Of a stretch of DNA of 5,982 nt, positions 1 through 5,906 are shown piece by piece. The stretch's first letter is position 1; each line of letters begins with the position of its first letter. The notes below the pieces were generated by a model. That model worked only from the letters and a program-made list of their open reading frames with translations, did no database searches and had not been told where the DNA came from. The stretch lies in NCBI GenBank assembly GCA_015904075.1, contig JABMDH010000023.1:2615-8596 (forward strand), written 5' to 3'. The translations under genes and the position numbers were made by a program. This DNA is from Nitrospira sp. Its GTDB lineage: Bacteria > Nitrospirota > Nitrospiria > Nitrospirales > Nitrospiraceae.

Positions 1-476
1 TGGACGTGTTTCCTCACGATGTGCTGGCGCTGTTCAACCTAGGCCGTGTCTACGCGGATAAGAAGAAGCACATGGAGGCGAAGGGCTACTATGAGCGCCT
101 CGTCGAAATCACCCCGGACGATCCGATTGCGTGGTACAACCTGGCCGGAGTGTACATCGAGTTGGATAATCCACAGGTGTCTGATTACAACACGATCGAC
201 ATGGGGATTCAGTGCTATCTCAGAACGCTGGAGCTGGACCCGAAACATTTGGAGTCGAGCTTCAAGCTGATGGAAATCGCCCTCAACCACAAGAAGACCG
301 ATCTGGCGGTCACCGTCATGGAAAATGCCGTTGAGCAGAATCCCGATGAGCCGCTGGCCTACTACAATCTCATCAGTGTATTCGACAAGTGCAAGATGTT
401 TGAGAAAGCCGAGGCGGCCCGCAAGCGATTGAGAGAGCGGTTCGCGAAAAAGTCGAAAGACAGTTCAGGAGCCTGA
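1..476 (+). CDS. TPR-repeat protein, C-terminal part (5' end outside window)
   Basis: The reading frame is open through the left edge (the codon before the first GTG, at 3-5, is GAC), so this is the 3' portion of a longer gene; the GTG at 6 is most likely an internal valine. The visible ~157 residues form about four tetratricopeptide repeats. Numbered from that GTG they cover roughly residues 5-38 ([20 protein letters not shown]), 39-81 ([12 protein letters not shown], with an insertion before the second helix), 82-114 and 115-148. The spacing of L/Y/A/G positions and the loop-closing prolines (ITPDD, LDPKH, QNPDE) are typical TPR. The tail is basic ([14 protein letters not shown]). TPR arrays are protein-interaction scaffolds; no catalytic domain is visible here. 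The stop is TGA at 474-476, and tatA follows after 25 bases, so co-transcription is plausible. The partner and function are unknown. Confidence 0.9.
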   Translation, partial: DVFPHDVLALFNLGRVYADKKKHMEAKGYYERLVEITPDDPIAWYNLAGVYIELDNPQVSDYNTIDMGIQCYLRTLELDPKHLESSFKLMEIALNHKKTDLAVTVMENAVEQNPDEPLAYYNLISVFDKCKMFEKAEAARKRLRERFAKKSKDSSGA

Positions 477-488
477 TCCACCCTTTAC

Positions 489-495
489 GAAGGAG
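489..495 (+). promoter_or_regulatory. Ribosome binding site of tatA
   Basis: GAAGGAG lies 6 bases before the ATG at 502. It is a near-consensus Shine-Dalgarno sequence and fixes the tatA start. Confidence 0.8.
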
Positions 496-501
496 CGCGC
501 C

Positions 502-777
502 ATGTTTGGGAGTCTTGGATTTACAGAACTGATCCTGATCCTGGTCATTGTGCTGATTATTTTCGGGGCCGGTAAGTTGCCGCAATTGGGAGAGGGATTG
601 GGCAAGGCGATCAAGGGATTTAAGAAGTCCGTACACGAGGCGGACGCTATCGAAGCCGAGGCCCAGGCGGCCGCACAGCAGGCGACGGCGCCGCCCCAGG
701 CCGTGGCCGACGCATCGGCGCAGACTGTCTCCGCCAATCAGACGGCGGCCGCTGCGCAGCCTGCTCCACGCGTCTAA
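502..777 (+). CDS. tatA: Sec-independent protein translocase subunit TatA/TatE
   Basis: This 91-residue protein has standard TatA architecture: a short periplasmic N-terminus (MFGSLGFTE), one transmembrane helix at about residues 8-20 ([11 protein letters not shown]), the hinge FGAGKLP at 21-27, and an amphipathic helix ([16 protein letters not shown]) at about 28-43. The Ala/Gln/Pro-rich C-terminal tail from residue 47 is low in complexity. The FG hinge and the KGFKKS helix end favour TatA/E over TatB, which usually carries a GP hinge. TatA oligomerises in the inner membrane and, with TatC, moves folded, cofactor-loaded proteins to the periplasm. No tatB or tatC is adjacent. The start is supported by GAAGGAG 6 bases upstream. 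The location beside exported redox proteins is suggestive, but the visible signal peptides downstream look Sec-type, so a dedicated role is not shown. Confidence 0.93.
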   Translation: MFGSLGFTELILILVIVLIIFGAGKLPQLGEGLGKAIKGFKKSVHEADAIEAEAQAAAQQATAPPQAVADASAQTVSANQTAAAAQPAPRV

Positions 778-976
778 CAGGCTGCGGGAAAACTCGGTGT
801 AGGTATACAACATCCTGGAAGTCTCGTCGAATGGTGCGGACGGTGTCAAAGTCACAGGATGCTCAAAATGGCCGTTGAGCAAGGCCGCAGCGAGCGAAGT
901 GGCGAGGCGTACGCTTCGGTACGTTGAGCCGCTGAGTGATGCGAGAACGCCGCTGGCGGACGTTTTCAGCATCCTG
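778..976. repeat. Possible full-length inverted-repeat element (about 199 bp)
   Basis: Directly after the tatA stop, the sequence CAGGCTGCGGGAAAACTC at 778-795 resembles the reverse complement of the element's right end, CAGGATGCTGAAAACGTC, at about 13 of 18 positions. The repeat may therefore span the whole stretch from 778 to 976, with the better-matched 855-976 segment nested inside. I see no promoter or gene in it. The outer boundary is tentative because the left-end match is imperfect. Confidence 0.4.
855..976. repeat. MITE/REP-like inverted-repeat element, 122 bp
   Basis: The left end CAGGATGCTCAAAATGGCCG (from 855) and the reverse complement of the right end, CAGGATGCTGAAAACGTCCG (ending at 976), agree at 17 of the first 20 positions, including a perfect first nine. 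The interior has further self-complementarity: CGTAC (908-912) pairs with GTACG (919-923) around a six-base loop, and CCGCAGCG (885-892) nearly pairs with CGCTGGCGG (951-959). It is too short to encode a transposase. From memory, nearly identical units with CAGGATGCTGAAAA ends are scattered through Nitrospira genomes; this is recollection, not a search. It sits between tatA and the NHL gene, in a transcribed or promoter region, and could act as an RNA hairpin. Confidence 0.7.
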
Positions 977-1011
977 CTAAGCCGATCGTGCGTTGTCAGT
1001 CATGGAGAAGC

Positions 1012-1017
1012 AGGGGA
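1012..1017 (+). promoter_or_regulatory. Ribosome binding site that decides the NHL gene start
   Basis: AGGGGA lies 5 bases before the ATG at 1023. The in-frame alternatives, TTG 993 and ATG 1002, have no comparable purine-rich site upstream. The site therefore favours 1023 as the start. Confidence 0.65.
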
Positions 1018-1022
1018 TATCT

Positions 1023-2276
1023 ATGGGTACCGCAGTAGGGTTGGCCGGCGGCTTTATCGAAACCTTTGCGGGTAACGGAAAAGCGCGCAGCACTGGTGAC
1101 GGCAAGATCGCGGTGAAAGCGGGGATTCCGCTCCCGCATGATGTCGCGCTGGACGTCGACGAGCAGTGGCTGTATTTTGCCGAGTCCGGCTCGGACCGTA
1201 TCCGCCGCGTTAATCTTCAAGCCGGCACGCTCCACAATTATTCCGGGATCGGTGAAACCTGCTACTGCGGAGACGACGGCCCGTGTGGTGAGGCCGGCCT
1301 CTATCTGCCGTTGGGTCTCACGTTCGATTCCCGGAACAATTTGTATATCTGTGATTCCGGAAGCAATCGGATTCGCAAGGTCGATCACGAGACCGGTCTG
1401 ATTACAACGGTGGTCGGTACGGGACAGCATGGGTTTAACGGAGATGGTCCGGCGCTGGAGGTGAATTTGACCTGGCCGGCTGCGATCGCATTCGATCGGG
1501 ACGGCCTGTTGTATATCGCTGATACACAAGCCCACAAGATCAGGCGGTACGATCCAAAAACGGGCATGGTTACGACGATCGCCGGAGCCTGGACGGCTGA
1601 GGATGAGGCCCGCGAGCAGCCGCTGGTTGCCCGTAATCTTGTGGTGCTGTCAGGCGATGCGATCGGCATCGATTTCAGCGACGATCAGGGATGGCTCATG
1701 CCGGTCTGTTCGGATGGCCTGGACCTGTCGATGTATCTCGATGACGGGCGGCCTGCCATGGAGGCGCGCCTGTACGATGTCGTCGGGTTGGCGGTGAACA
1801 ACAAAGGTGACGTGCATCTTGTCGATAAGGGCAGTAACCGTGTGCGAAAGATCGATCGCCAGTCGGGCCTGATTTCAACTGTCGCAGGCGTCTGTCGGTA
1901 TGGTTACGACGGTGATGACAAACCCGCTGTCAGAGTGATGTTGCACGCGCCGGAAGCCGTCGTCTTCGACCGCGAGGACAATCTGTATGTGTCCGATACC
2001 ATGAATCATCGCGTGCGCAAAGTGGATGCCGGCACCGGCATCATCACGACGGTGGCGGGCAACGGCGACAGCGGGTACGAAGATAAGCATATGGGCGGAT
2101 GCGGCGCAGCCCGATTCGTCGCCAAAGAGTCGGCCGGCACACTCAAGCATGGCGACGGCTTGCTGGGAGTCGAGGCGGTCGTGAATGCCCCGGTCGGTCT
2201 GGCGCTGGATTCGCAAGGGCACCTCTATATTTGCGAACGCGGAGAAAACAAGATACGCCGGCTCAAGCTCGCGTAG
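1023..2276 (+). CDS. NHL-repeat six-bladed beta-propeller protein
   Basis: The 417-residue product is almost entirely NHL repeats. Six blades carry the signature of a hydrophobic strand, D-x-x-(G/N)-x-L-Y-(I/V), then (S/G)-x-(N/D)-(R/K)-(I/V)-R-(K/R): about residues 37-63, 95-120, 150-177, 250-278, 308-335 and 388-415. Linkers resemble TTVxGxGxxGxxGDGPA. About 70 residues separate blades 3 and 4, longer than the others, with a degenerate strand. NHL propellers usually bind proteins, RNA or ligands and some are enzymes; none of these can be assigned here. Eight cysteines occur, including a C-Y-C-x5-C cluster at 80-88. No signal peptide or membrane helix is visible, so it may be cytoplasmic, unlike the three genes downstream. 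I chose ATG 1023 for its AGGGGA site; ATG 1002 and TTG 993 are in frame. It probably heads the operon. Confidence 0.9.
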   Translation: MGTAVGLAGGFIETFAGNGKARSTGDGKIAVKAGIPLPHDVALDVDEQWLYFAESGSDRIRRVNLQAGTLHNYSGIGETCYCGDDGPCGEAGLYLPLGLTFDSRNNLYICDSGSNRIRKVDHETGLITTVVGTGQHGFNGDGPALEVNLTWPAAIAFDRDGLLYIADTQAHKIRRYDPKTGMVTTIAGAWTAEDEAREQPLVARNLVVLSGDAIGIDFSDDQGWLMPVCSDGLDLSMYLDDGRPAMEARLYDVVGLAVNNKGDVHLVDKGSNRVRKIDRQSGLISTVAGVCRYGYDGDDKPAVRVMLHAPEAVVFDREDNLYVSDTMNHRVRKVDAGTGIITTVAGNGDSGYEDKHMGGCGAARFVAKESAGTLKHGDGLLGVEAVVNAPVGLALDSQGHLYICERGENKIRRLKLA

Positions 2277-2313
2277 GCCGCATCGCCGCGCGCCCGGTTC
2301 ACGAAAGCGTTGC

Positions 2314-3057
2314 ATGGTGGGCATGACGAACTTCTGCCGCTCTCGCCCTCTCCTCTTCCTGTGTTTGTCCGGTCTACTCCTGGCAGCCAGTATCCTCGGT
2401 GGATTTGGAATTCCTCTGGTCAGTTCGGAAGGGCTGACGATCCGGTCGCATTGGGTCGAGGGGGAACTTCCCCAGACGCCTGATGATGCCGCGTGGGGTA
2501 CGATCCCGCCGATGACCATTCCATTAAGCGGTCAAGTCATTACGCGTCCGGTGTGGCCGGAGCCGTCCGCGCGGGCGCTGGTGGTACGGTCGTTTCATAA
2601 TGGGACCGACATCGCGTTTCTCCTTCAGTGGCAGGACAACACCAAGAATGACCGGCTGACACCGGGTACGTTTCGGGACGGGGTCGCCATCGGCCTTCCC
2701 CTGGGCGATGCACCGGCCTTTTTCTGCATGGGACAATTGGACCACTACATCAACATCTGGCATTGGAAAGCGGATTGGCAAAGCGACATCGACCGGCGGG
2801 CGGCGCGGAGTTCCGAGAAGAAAGAGGGCGGTGTGCGGACGTTCGAAGTCATTCCGCGCCGGATCTCCTCGGTGGAAGATCTAATTGGCGGCGGCTTCAG
2901 CACGTTGACGACGAAAGAGAAGCAGGGCCGGGTGCAGGGCAAGGCCTTGTGGAAGGATGGAGTCTGGCATGTCGTCATGCAGCGTCCCCTCGTGAGCGAG
3001 GAACAAGAGAACGAAGCGAAACTCATTCCCGGCCGTGTTTACTCTCGGAACATATGA
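2314..3057 (+). CDS. Exported EB_dh-type heme-binding protein, NxrC/EbdC-like gamma subunit homologue
   Basis: The 247-residue protein begins with basic residues and a hydrophobic stretch (residues 12-34), a Sec-type signal or anchor with no twin-arginine motif. The rest resembles the ethylbenzene-dehydrogenase gamma-subunit family, which binds one b heme in periplasmic DMSO-reductase-type enzymes (ethylbenzene dehydrogenase, selenate and chlorate reductases, nitrite oxidoreductase). Visible hallmarks are VEGELPQTPDDAAWG (48-62), AFLLQWQDNTKND (101-113), DGVAIGLPLG (122-131), FCMGQLDHYINIWHWKADW (137-155) and ALWKDGVWHVVMQRPL (211-226). In EbdC the heme is held by Met and Lys; Met139 is the natural Met candidate, while the lysine is not certain. 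The chain stops at LIPGRVYSRNI, before the C-terminal strand with a WDG-like motif normal in the family. ATG 2323 is an alternative start. The ribosome site is weak (GAAAG). The gap from the NHL gene is 37 bases. Confidence 0.8.
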   Translation: MVGMTNFCRSRPLLFLCLSGLLLAASILGGFGIPLVSSEGLTIRSHWVEGELPQTPDDAAWGTIPPMTIPLSGQVITRPVWPEPSARALVVRSFHNGTDIAFLLQWQDNTKNDRLTPGTFRDGVAIGLPLGDAPAFFCMGQLDHYINIWHWKADWQSDIDRRAARSSEKKEGGVRTFEVIPRRISSVEDLIGGGFSTLTTKEKQGRVQGKALWKDGVWHVVMQRPLVSEEQENEAKLIPGRVYSRNI

Positions 3058-3127
3058 GCCTGCCGATCCCGGTGATCCGGTCGGGTGGGGCGTGAATTTT
3101 CACTTTGTCGGTTGTAAGCGGGATTGA
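3038..3127 (+). pseudogene. Possible frameshifted 3' extension of the EB_dh gene
   Basis: One frame over from the EB_dh gene (codons starting at 3038), sequence is open from 2996 to a TGA at 3125-3127. That TGA overlaps the GAGGG ribosome site of the next cytochrome, as is common in compact operons. Removing one T from the TTT at 3038-3040 would extend the protein by 28 residues, starting TLGTYEPADPGDP and ending near NFHFVGCKRD, to about 270 residues, nearer the family's usual extent. Against this, the extension does not show the AFAVWDG-like motif I would expect, and an open stretch this short can arise by chance. Confidence 0.3.
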
Positions 3128-3130
3128 GGG
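3126..3130 (+). promoter_or_regulatory. Ribosome binding site of the first pentaheme cytochrome
   Basis: GAGGG lies 6 bases upstream of the ATG at 3137 and supports that start. It overlaps the TGA of the alternative EB_dh frame. Confidence 0.7.
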
Positions 3131-3136
3131 CAAACG

Positions 3137-4429
3137 ATGCCGTTGATACGACGCCTGGCCATTGGAAGTTGTTTTGTACTTGCCATTGGGCTGGGCGCGC
3201 TTTCGCATGACTGGGCCATCGCGCAAAAATCGGACGGAGCGGCGACGCCAGACTGGGTGGCCGAGATCGAGAACGTCTTTATCCGCTCCGAAGATTGCAA
3301 GCAATGCCATGAGCGGCACTATGAAGAGTGGAAGGGCGCCAGAGAGCAAACGCCGGATTTGAAAACGTTTGGACGGGTTGATGCGGCGCTGTTGCACGGC
3401 AGTTCGTTGGAATCGCCGATCTTCAAAACCGTGCTGGGTCTCTGGGCGCAGACGAACCCGACGGCGGAGGAGCGGAGCCGGTGTCTGTCATGCCATGCGC
3501 CGGCGATGACGGTCTTTCCCCAGCATGCCGGAACATTGATGCAGCAGATTTTGGCGGGAAAACCCCAAGTGGAAGGAATCGGGTGTGCATCGTGCCATTT
3601 GATCCACGATGTGGAACGTGGACCGGTTGCTCCGCCCACGTTCAAAGTACAGCCGGGGGCCGTTCTCTACGGACCATATGCGGATCCGGAAGAAAACCTG
3701 GTACATCAAGCCAAGCGGGCGAGCCTGTTCCGCGAGGCCTCCTTTTGCGCCTCGTGCCATTTCGACAAAGTAAAAGATGTGACGCAGAAGGATCTGCCGG
3801 GAGACATTCTCCAGGGCACGATCTGTCAGGATTGCCATATGGAACCCTCGACCGGCAGCTCGACGTCGCGCCGCGGGGCCATGACCAGACCCATCGGCCG
3901 CCATTGGTTTCGCGGCGTGGTCGGTGCCGGCACCATGTTGAAAAATCGTAATCTTCAAGCTGAGTGGGCGCCGCGCATCGATCTCGATGTGAAACGAACG
4001 GGCGGTACTGTTGAGGGGACTGCGCTTGTGAAGATCGGGAGTCTCCCGCATAGTTTTCCCGACGGTGACCCGGTGCTGAAGCAGTTCTTCCTGACGATTA
4101 CCGCGAAGGATGCCTCCGGCAAGACGTTGGCTGAAGAGACGAAGCAGTTTGGATTGCCCTACGACAAGATTCTTCGTGGTCCGATCCCTGATCCGTTCAT
4201 TAAGGGGGGGCACACCAGAAAAGTTCCATTCGCCTTGGCGCTGTCGGTCGGGACGGCGGCGACGGTGGAAGCGGTGCTCACCTATGCCCTGATTCCGACT
4301 CCTGCCCCGACATTGATGGATACCTATCTTGCGACATTGAAGAGCGACAAAGAGCGGGACGAGGCGAAGCACATCGTTCACGAGTACACGCAGCCGCGCA
4401 TGTTGACCTATCGTGTGAAAGCGCTGTAA
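3137..4429 (+). CDS. Periplasmic pentaheme c-type cytochrome (cytochrome c-554-like), copy 1
   Basis: The 430-residue product has a Sec signal peptide (RR at 5-6, hydrophobic 7-22, likely cleavage AIA-Q at 29/30) and five CXXCH heme motifs: CKQCH 54-58, CLSCH 116-120, CASCH 150-154, CASCH 204-208 and CQDCH 230-234. The mature chain has no other cysteine. Candidate distal heme ligands include the conserved histidines at 190 (NLVHQ) and 256 (RHWF). After the heme region (to ~260), residues ~275-385 form a heme-free, strand-rich domain beginning at LPHSFPDGDP, a segment often seen at the C-terminus of this family. The likely role is electron transfer in the periplasm; substrate or enzymatic activity cannot be deduced. 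It is a clear paralogue of the next gene, sharing CHERxxEEW, CHAP, CHLI, LYGPY and CQxCHM. The GAGGG ribosome site supports the start. Confidence 0.93.
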   Translation: MPLIRRLAIGSCFVLAIGLGALSHDWAIAQKSDGAATPDWVAEIENVFIRSEDCKQCHERHYEEWKGAREQTPDLKTFGRVDAALLHGSSLESPIFKTVLGLWAQTNPTAEERSRCLSCHAPAMTVFPQHAGTLMQQILAGKPQVEGIGCASCHLIHDVERGPVAPPTFKVQPGAVLYGPYADPEENLVHQAKRASLFREASFCASCHFDKVKDVTQKDLPGDILQGTICQDCHMEPSTGSSTSRRGAMTRPIGRHWFRGVVGAGTMLKNRNLQAEWAPRIDLDVKRTGGTVEGTALVKIGSLPHSFPDGDPVLKQFFLTITAKDASGKTLAEETKQFGLPYDKILRGPIPDPFIKGGHTRKVPFALALSVGTAATVEAVLTYALIPTPAPTLMDTYLATLKSDKERDEAKHIVHEYTQPRMLTYRVKAL

Positions 4430-4431
4430 GG
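4428..4431 (+). promoter_or_regulatory. Ribosome binding site overlapping the preceding stop codon
   Basis: AAGG at 4428-4431 overlaps the TAA (4427-4429) of copy 1 and lies 5 bases before the ATG at 4437. Translation of the two cytochromes is therefore probably coupled. Confidence 0.55.
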
Positions 4432-4436
4432 CAAGA

Positions 4437-5687
4437 ATGGACAAGGGGCCGCGATCCGATAATAGAGTGGTGGGGTGTGCTGTCGCAGCGCTAGTCATAG
4501 GCTTGATCGCTGTGCTTGGAGGGGGAACTCTCGACGCGTCGGCCCAGGACGCCAAGGGTCAAGCGCTCATTGAAAAGGCCTTTCCCCATTCCAATAAGTG
4601 CAAGCGCTGCCACGAGCGGGTTTTTGAAGAATGGGAAACGTCGCCGCTGTCGAAGTCCATCCATTCTCCGGCGTTCCGCGCGTCGCTCGATGCCTATCTC
4701 AACTCGCCGGGCGGCAAAGACAAGGCGCTCTGCTTCCGGTGTCATGCGCCGCATGTGCGCGAGTTCTCCGATCTGGCGCAGCTGTTCATCGACCAGGTGA
4801 AGTCCGGTGATCCCTCGCTGGACGGGGTGGCCTGTGCCCAGTGTCATTTGATCAAGCAGGTGGATCGCGCCAAACATCCGCCGGATCCGAAATATGAACT
4901 CGGCAGCAAGACGCTCTATGGACCGTACAAAGATTTTGTCCAGAATCTCGCGCACCAATCGATGGAGTTGGGGCTCTTTCAAAAGTCCGATCTCTGTCTG
5001 AATTGCCACCAGTCGGTGCCGTCGGCGGCCAATCTCGGCAAGGCCAACGATTTGCTCGGCAACTGGGACCAGAGCCAGGCGGTCAAGTCCGGCAAGGAAT
5101 GCCAACATTGCCATATGCCCGAACAGGTCGGAGAGTCGGCGAACGGGGAGAAGAAGCGCAAAGTTGCCAACCACACGTTTCCAGGCCGTCTCGGCAAGCT
5201 CCGCCAGGAGGCGGCGAAGTTGGATGTGCAGACGAAGATTGAGGGCGACAAGACGACTGTGACCGTGAAGGTCCAGAGCCTGGTGCCGCACCATTTGCCT
5301 GCGACCCATCCGGCATGGGCCACGGTCGTGTTGGATCTCGATGTGAAAGGGAAAAATCTGAAGACCGTGTTCGCCGACAAGCGGATCTATGGCCGAACCT
5401 ATGTGGATGCCAAGGGGCAGAAGACTGTGTTTGATTTTGAAGCGGTGAAGGTTCTGGACGATACGGTGTTAAAGCCGGATGAAACGAGAGTCGAAACGTT
5501 TTCGTTCCCGACGCCGAAAGACACCAAGACCTTCGACGTTGAGGTCACCCTCAATTACGGGGCCATTGCAGGTCCGGCACCCTTCCTCCAGCGGGTCGAA
5601 GCCGAATCTTCCCAAGGCTTGCAGGACCCGGTCTTCCAGCCAATTGAGATCGTCAAGAAGGTGGAGAACGTGCCGGTCGGCAAGTAA
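4437..5687 (+). CDS. Periplasmic pentaheme c-type cytochrome (cytochrome c-554-like), copy 2
   Basis: The 416-residue product has a Sec signal peptide (hydrophobic 11-29, likely cleavage ASA-Q at 36/37) and five CXXCH motifs: CKRCH 55-59, CFRCH 99-103, CAQCH 133-137, CLNCH 187-191 and CQHCH 222-226. No other cysteine remains in the mature chain. The first heme is followed by EEWETSPLSKSIHS, matching the W-x-x-S-x-H pattern common in c-554-type multihemes; copy 1 lacks this histidine. Further candidate ligands are His173 (NLAHQ) and His246 (NHTF). A heme-free strand-rich domain fills ~260-380, beginning near VPHHLPATHPAW. The likely role is periplasmic electron transfer, possibly in one chain or heterodimer with copy 1, given the 7-base gap. 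It ends the + strand gene run; no terminator follows directly, the nearest candidate being the palindrome at 5872. Confidence 0.93.
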   Translation: MDKGPRSDNRVVGCAVAALVIGLIAVLGGGTLDASAQDAKGQALIEKAFPHSNKCKRCHERVFEEWETSPLSKSIHSPAFRASLDAYLNSPGGKDKALCFRCHAPHVREFSDLAQLFIDQVKSGDPSLDGVACAQCHLIKQVDRAKHPPDPKYELGSKTLYGPYKDFVQNLAHQSMELGLFQKSDLCLNCHQSVPSAANLGKANDLLGNWDQSQAVKSGKECQHCHMPEQVGESANGEKKRKVANHTFPGRLGKLRQEAAKLDVQTKIEGDKTTVTVKVQSLVPHHLPATHPAWATVVLDLDVKGKNLKTVFADKRIYGRTYVDAKGQKTVFDFEAVKVLDDTVLKPDETRVETFSFPTPKDTKTFDVEVTLNYGAIAGPAPFLQRVEAESSQGLQDPVFQPIEIVKKVENVPVGK

Positions 5688-5735
5688 GCGGCGGTCGTCT
5701 CTCGTGAAGCGTATTTTGTTGAGAGCAAAGCGGAT

Positions 5736-5756
5736 AGCGTATGGCATATAGCATGG
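5736..5756. repeat. Short heptamer repeat (RGCRTAT-type)
   Basis: Three consecutive heptamers, AGCGTAT, GGCATAT and AGCATGG, follow the pattern RGCRTRK. The array is only 21 bases in the noncoding gap after the second cytochrome. It may be a remnant of a longer simple-sequence array or chance. Confidence 0.3.
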
Positions 5757-5871
5757 GGAAGAACAATCCGGTCACGTTCTTTTCATGCCGCTGCCGGTTT
5801 ATGTGTTTTCTTCAGTGGCTTGAGACGTCTTTGGGAAGTGAAGAGAATCGCCGAGCTACTTTTTAAACGTG

Positions 5872-5895
5872 CTTGGCGAGGATATCCTCGCCAAG
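5872..5895. terminator. Perfect 24-base palindrome, probable bidirectional terminator
   Basis: CTTGGCGAGGAT at 5872-5883 is followed at once by its exact reverse complement, giving a 10-bp GC-rich stem with an ATAT loop. It sits between the + strand cytochrome (ends 5687) and an apparent minus-strand gene (ends 5907). That position suits a shared terminator of convergent genes. No strong T-run follows on either strand, so intrinsic termination would be weak; an RNA-processing hairpin or a dimeric protein's binding site are alternatives. Confidence 0.6.
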
Positions 5896-5906
5896 ACATT
5901 CGTTAG

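Noticed and set aside
373..972. Minus-strand open frame of 199 codons
   Set aside because: It runs antisense through the TPR end, tatA and the inverted-repeat element; the low-complexity composition and lack of a ribosome site mark it as a shadow.
993..1022. TTG 993 or ATG 1002 as NHL start, or a promoter (TTGTCA at 993-998 with GATATC at 1016-1021)
   Set aside because: Neither start has a ribosome site. The -10 candidate matches only half of the consensus, and it would place the transcription start inside the gene.
2185..2313. Upstream start for the EB_dh gene overlapping the NHL gene
   Set aside because: The extra residues are an Arg/Ser-rich out-of-frame reading of the NHL gene and would bury the signal peptide; the start at 2314 or 2323 places the signal at the N-terminus.
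3488..4555. Minus-strand open frame of 355 codons opposite the cytochromes
   Set aside because: It is antisense to a strongly supported pentaheme cytochrome, rich in Arg/His as expected from mirrored codons, with no recognisable domain.
4491..5309. Minus-strand open frame of 272 codons opposite the second cytochrome
   Set aside because: It is an antisense shadow of a clear multiheme gene in a GC-rich sequence, with no family motif.
5805..5850. Imperfect inverted repeat TTTTCTTCAGT / AGTGAAGAGAA
   Set aside because: It has two mismatches in 11 and a long loop; too weak compared with the perfect palindrome nearby.
5753..5866. 37-codon + strand open frame (starts MGKNNPVTFF)
   Set aside because: It has no ribosome site, is rich in Cys/Phe/Arg without a recognisable motif, and the length is easily reached by chance; not annotated as a gene.
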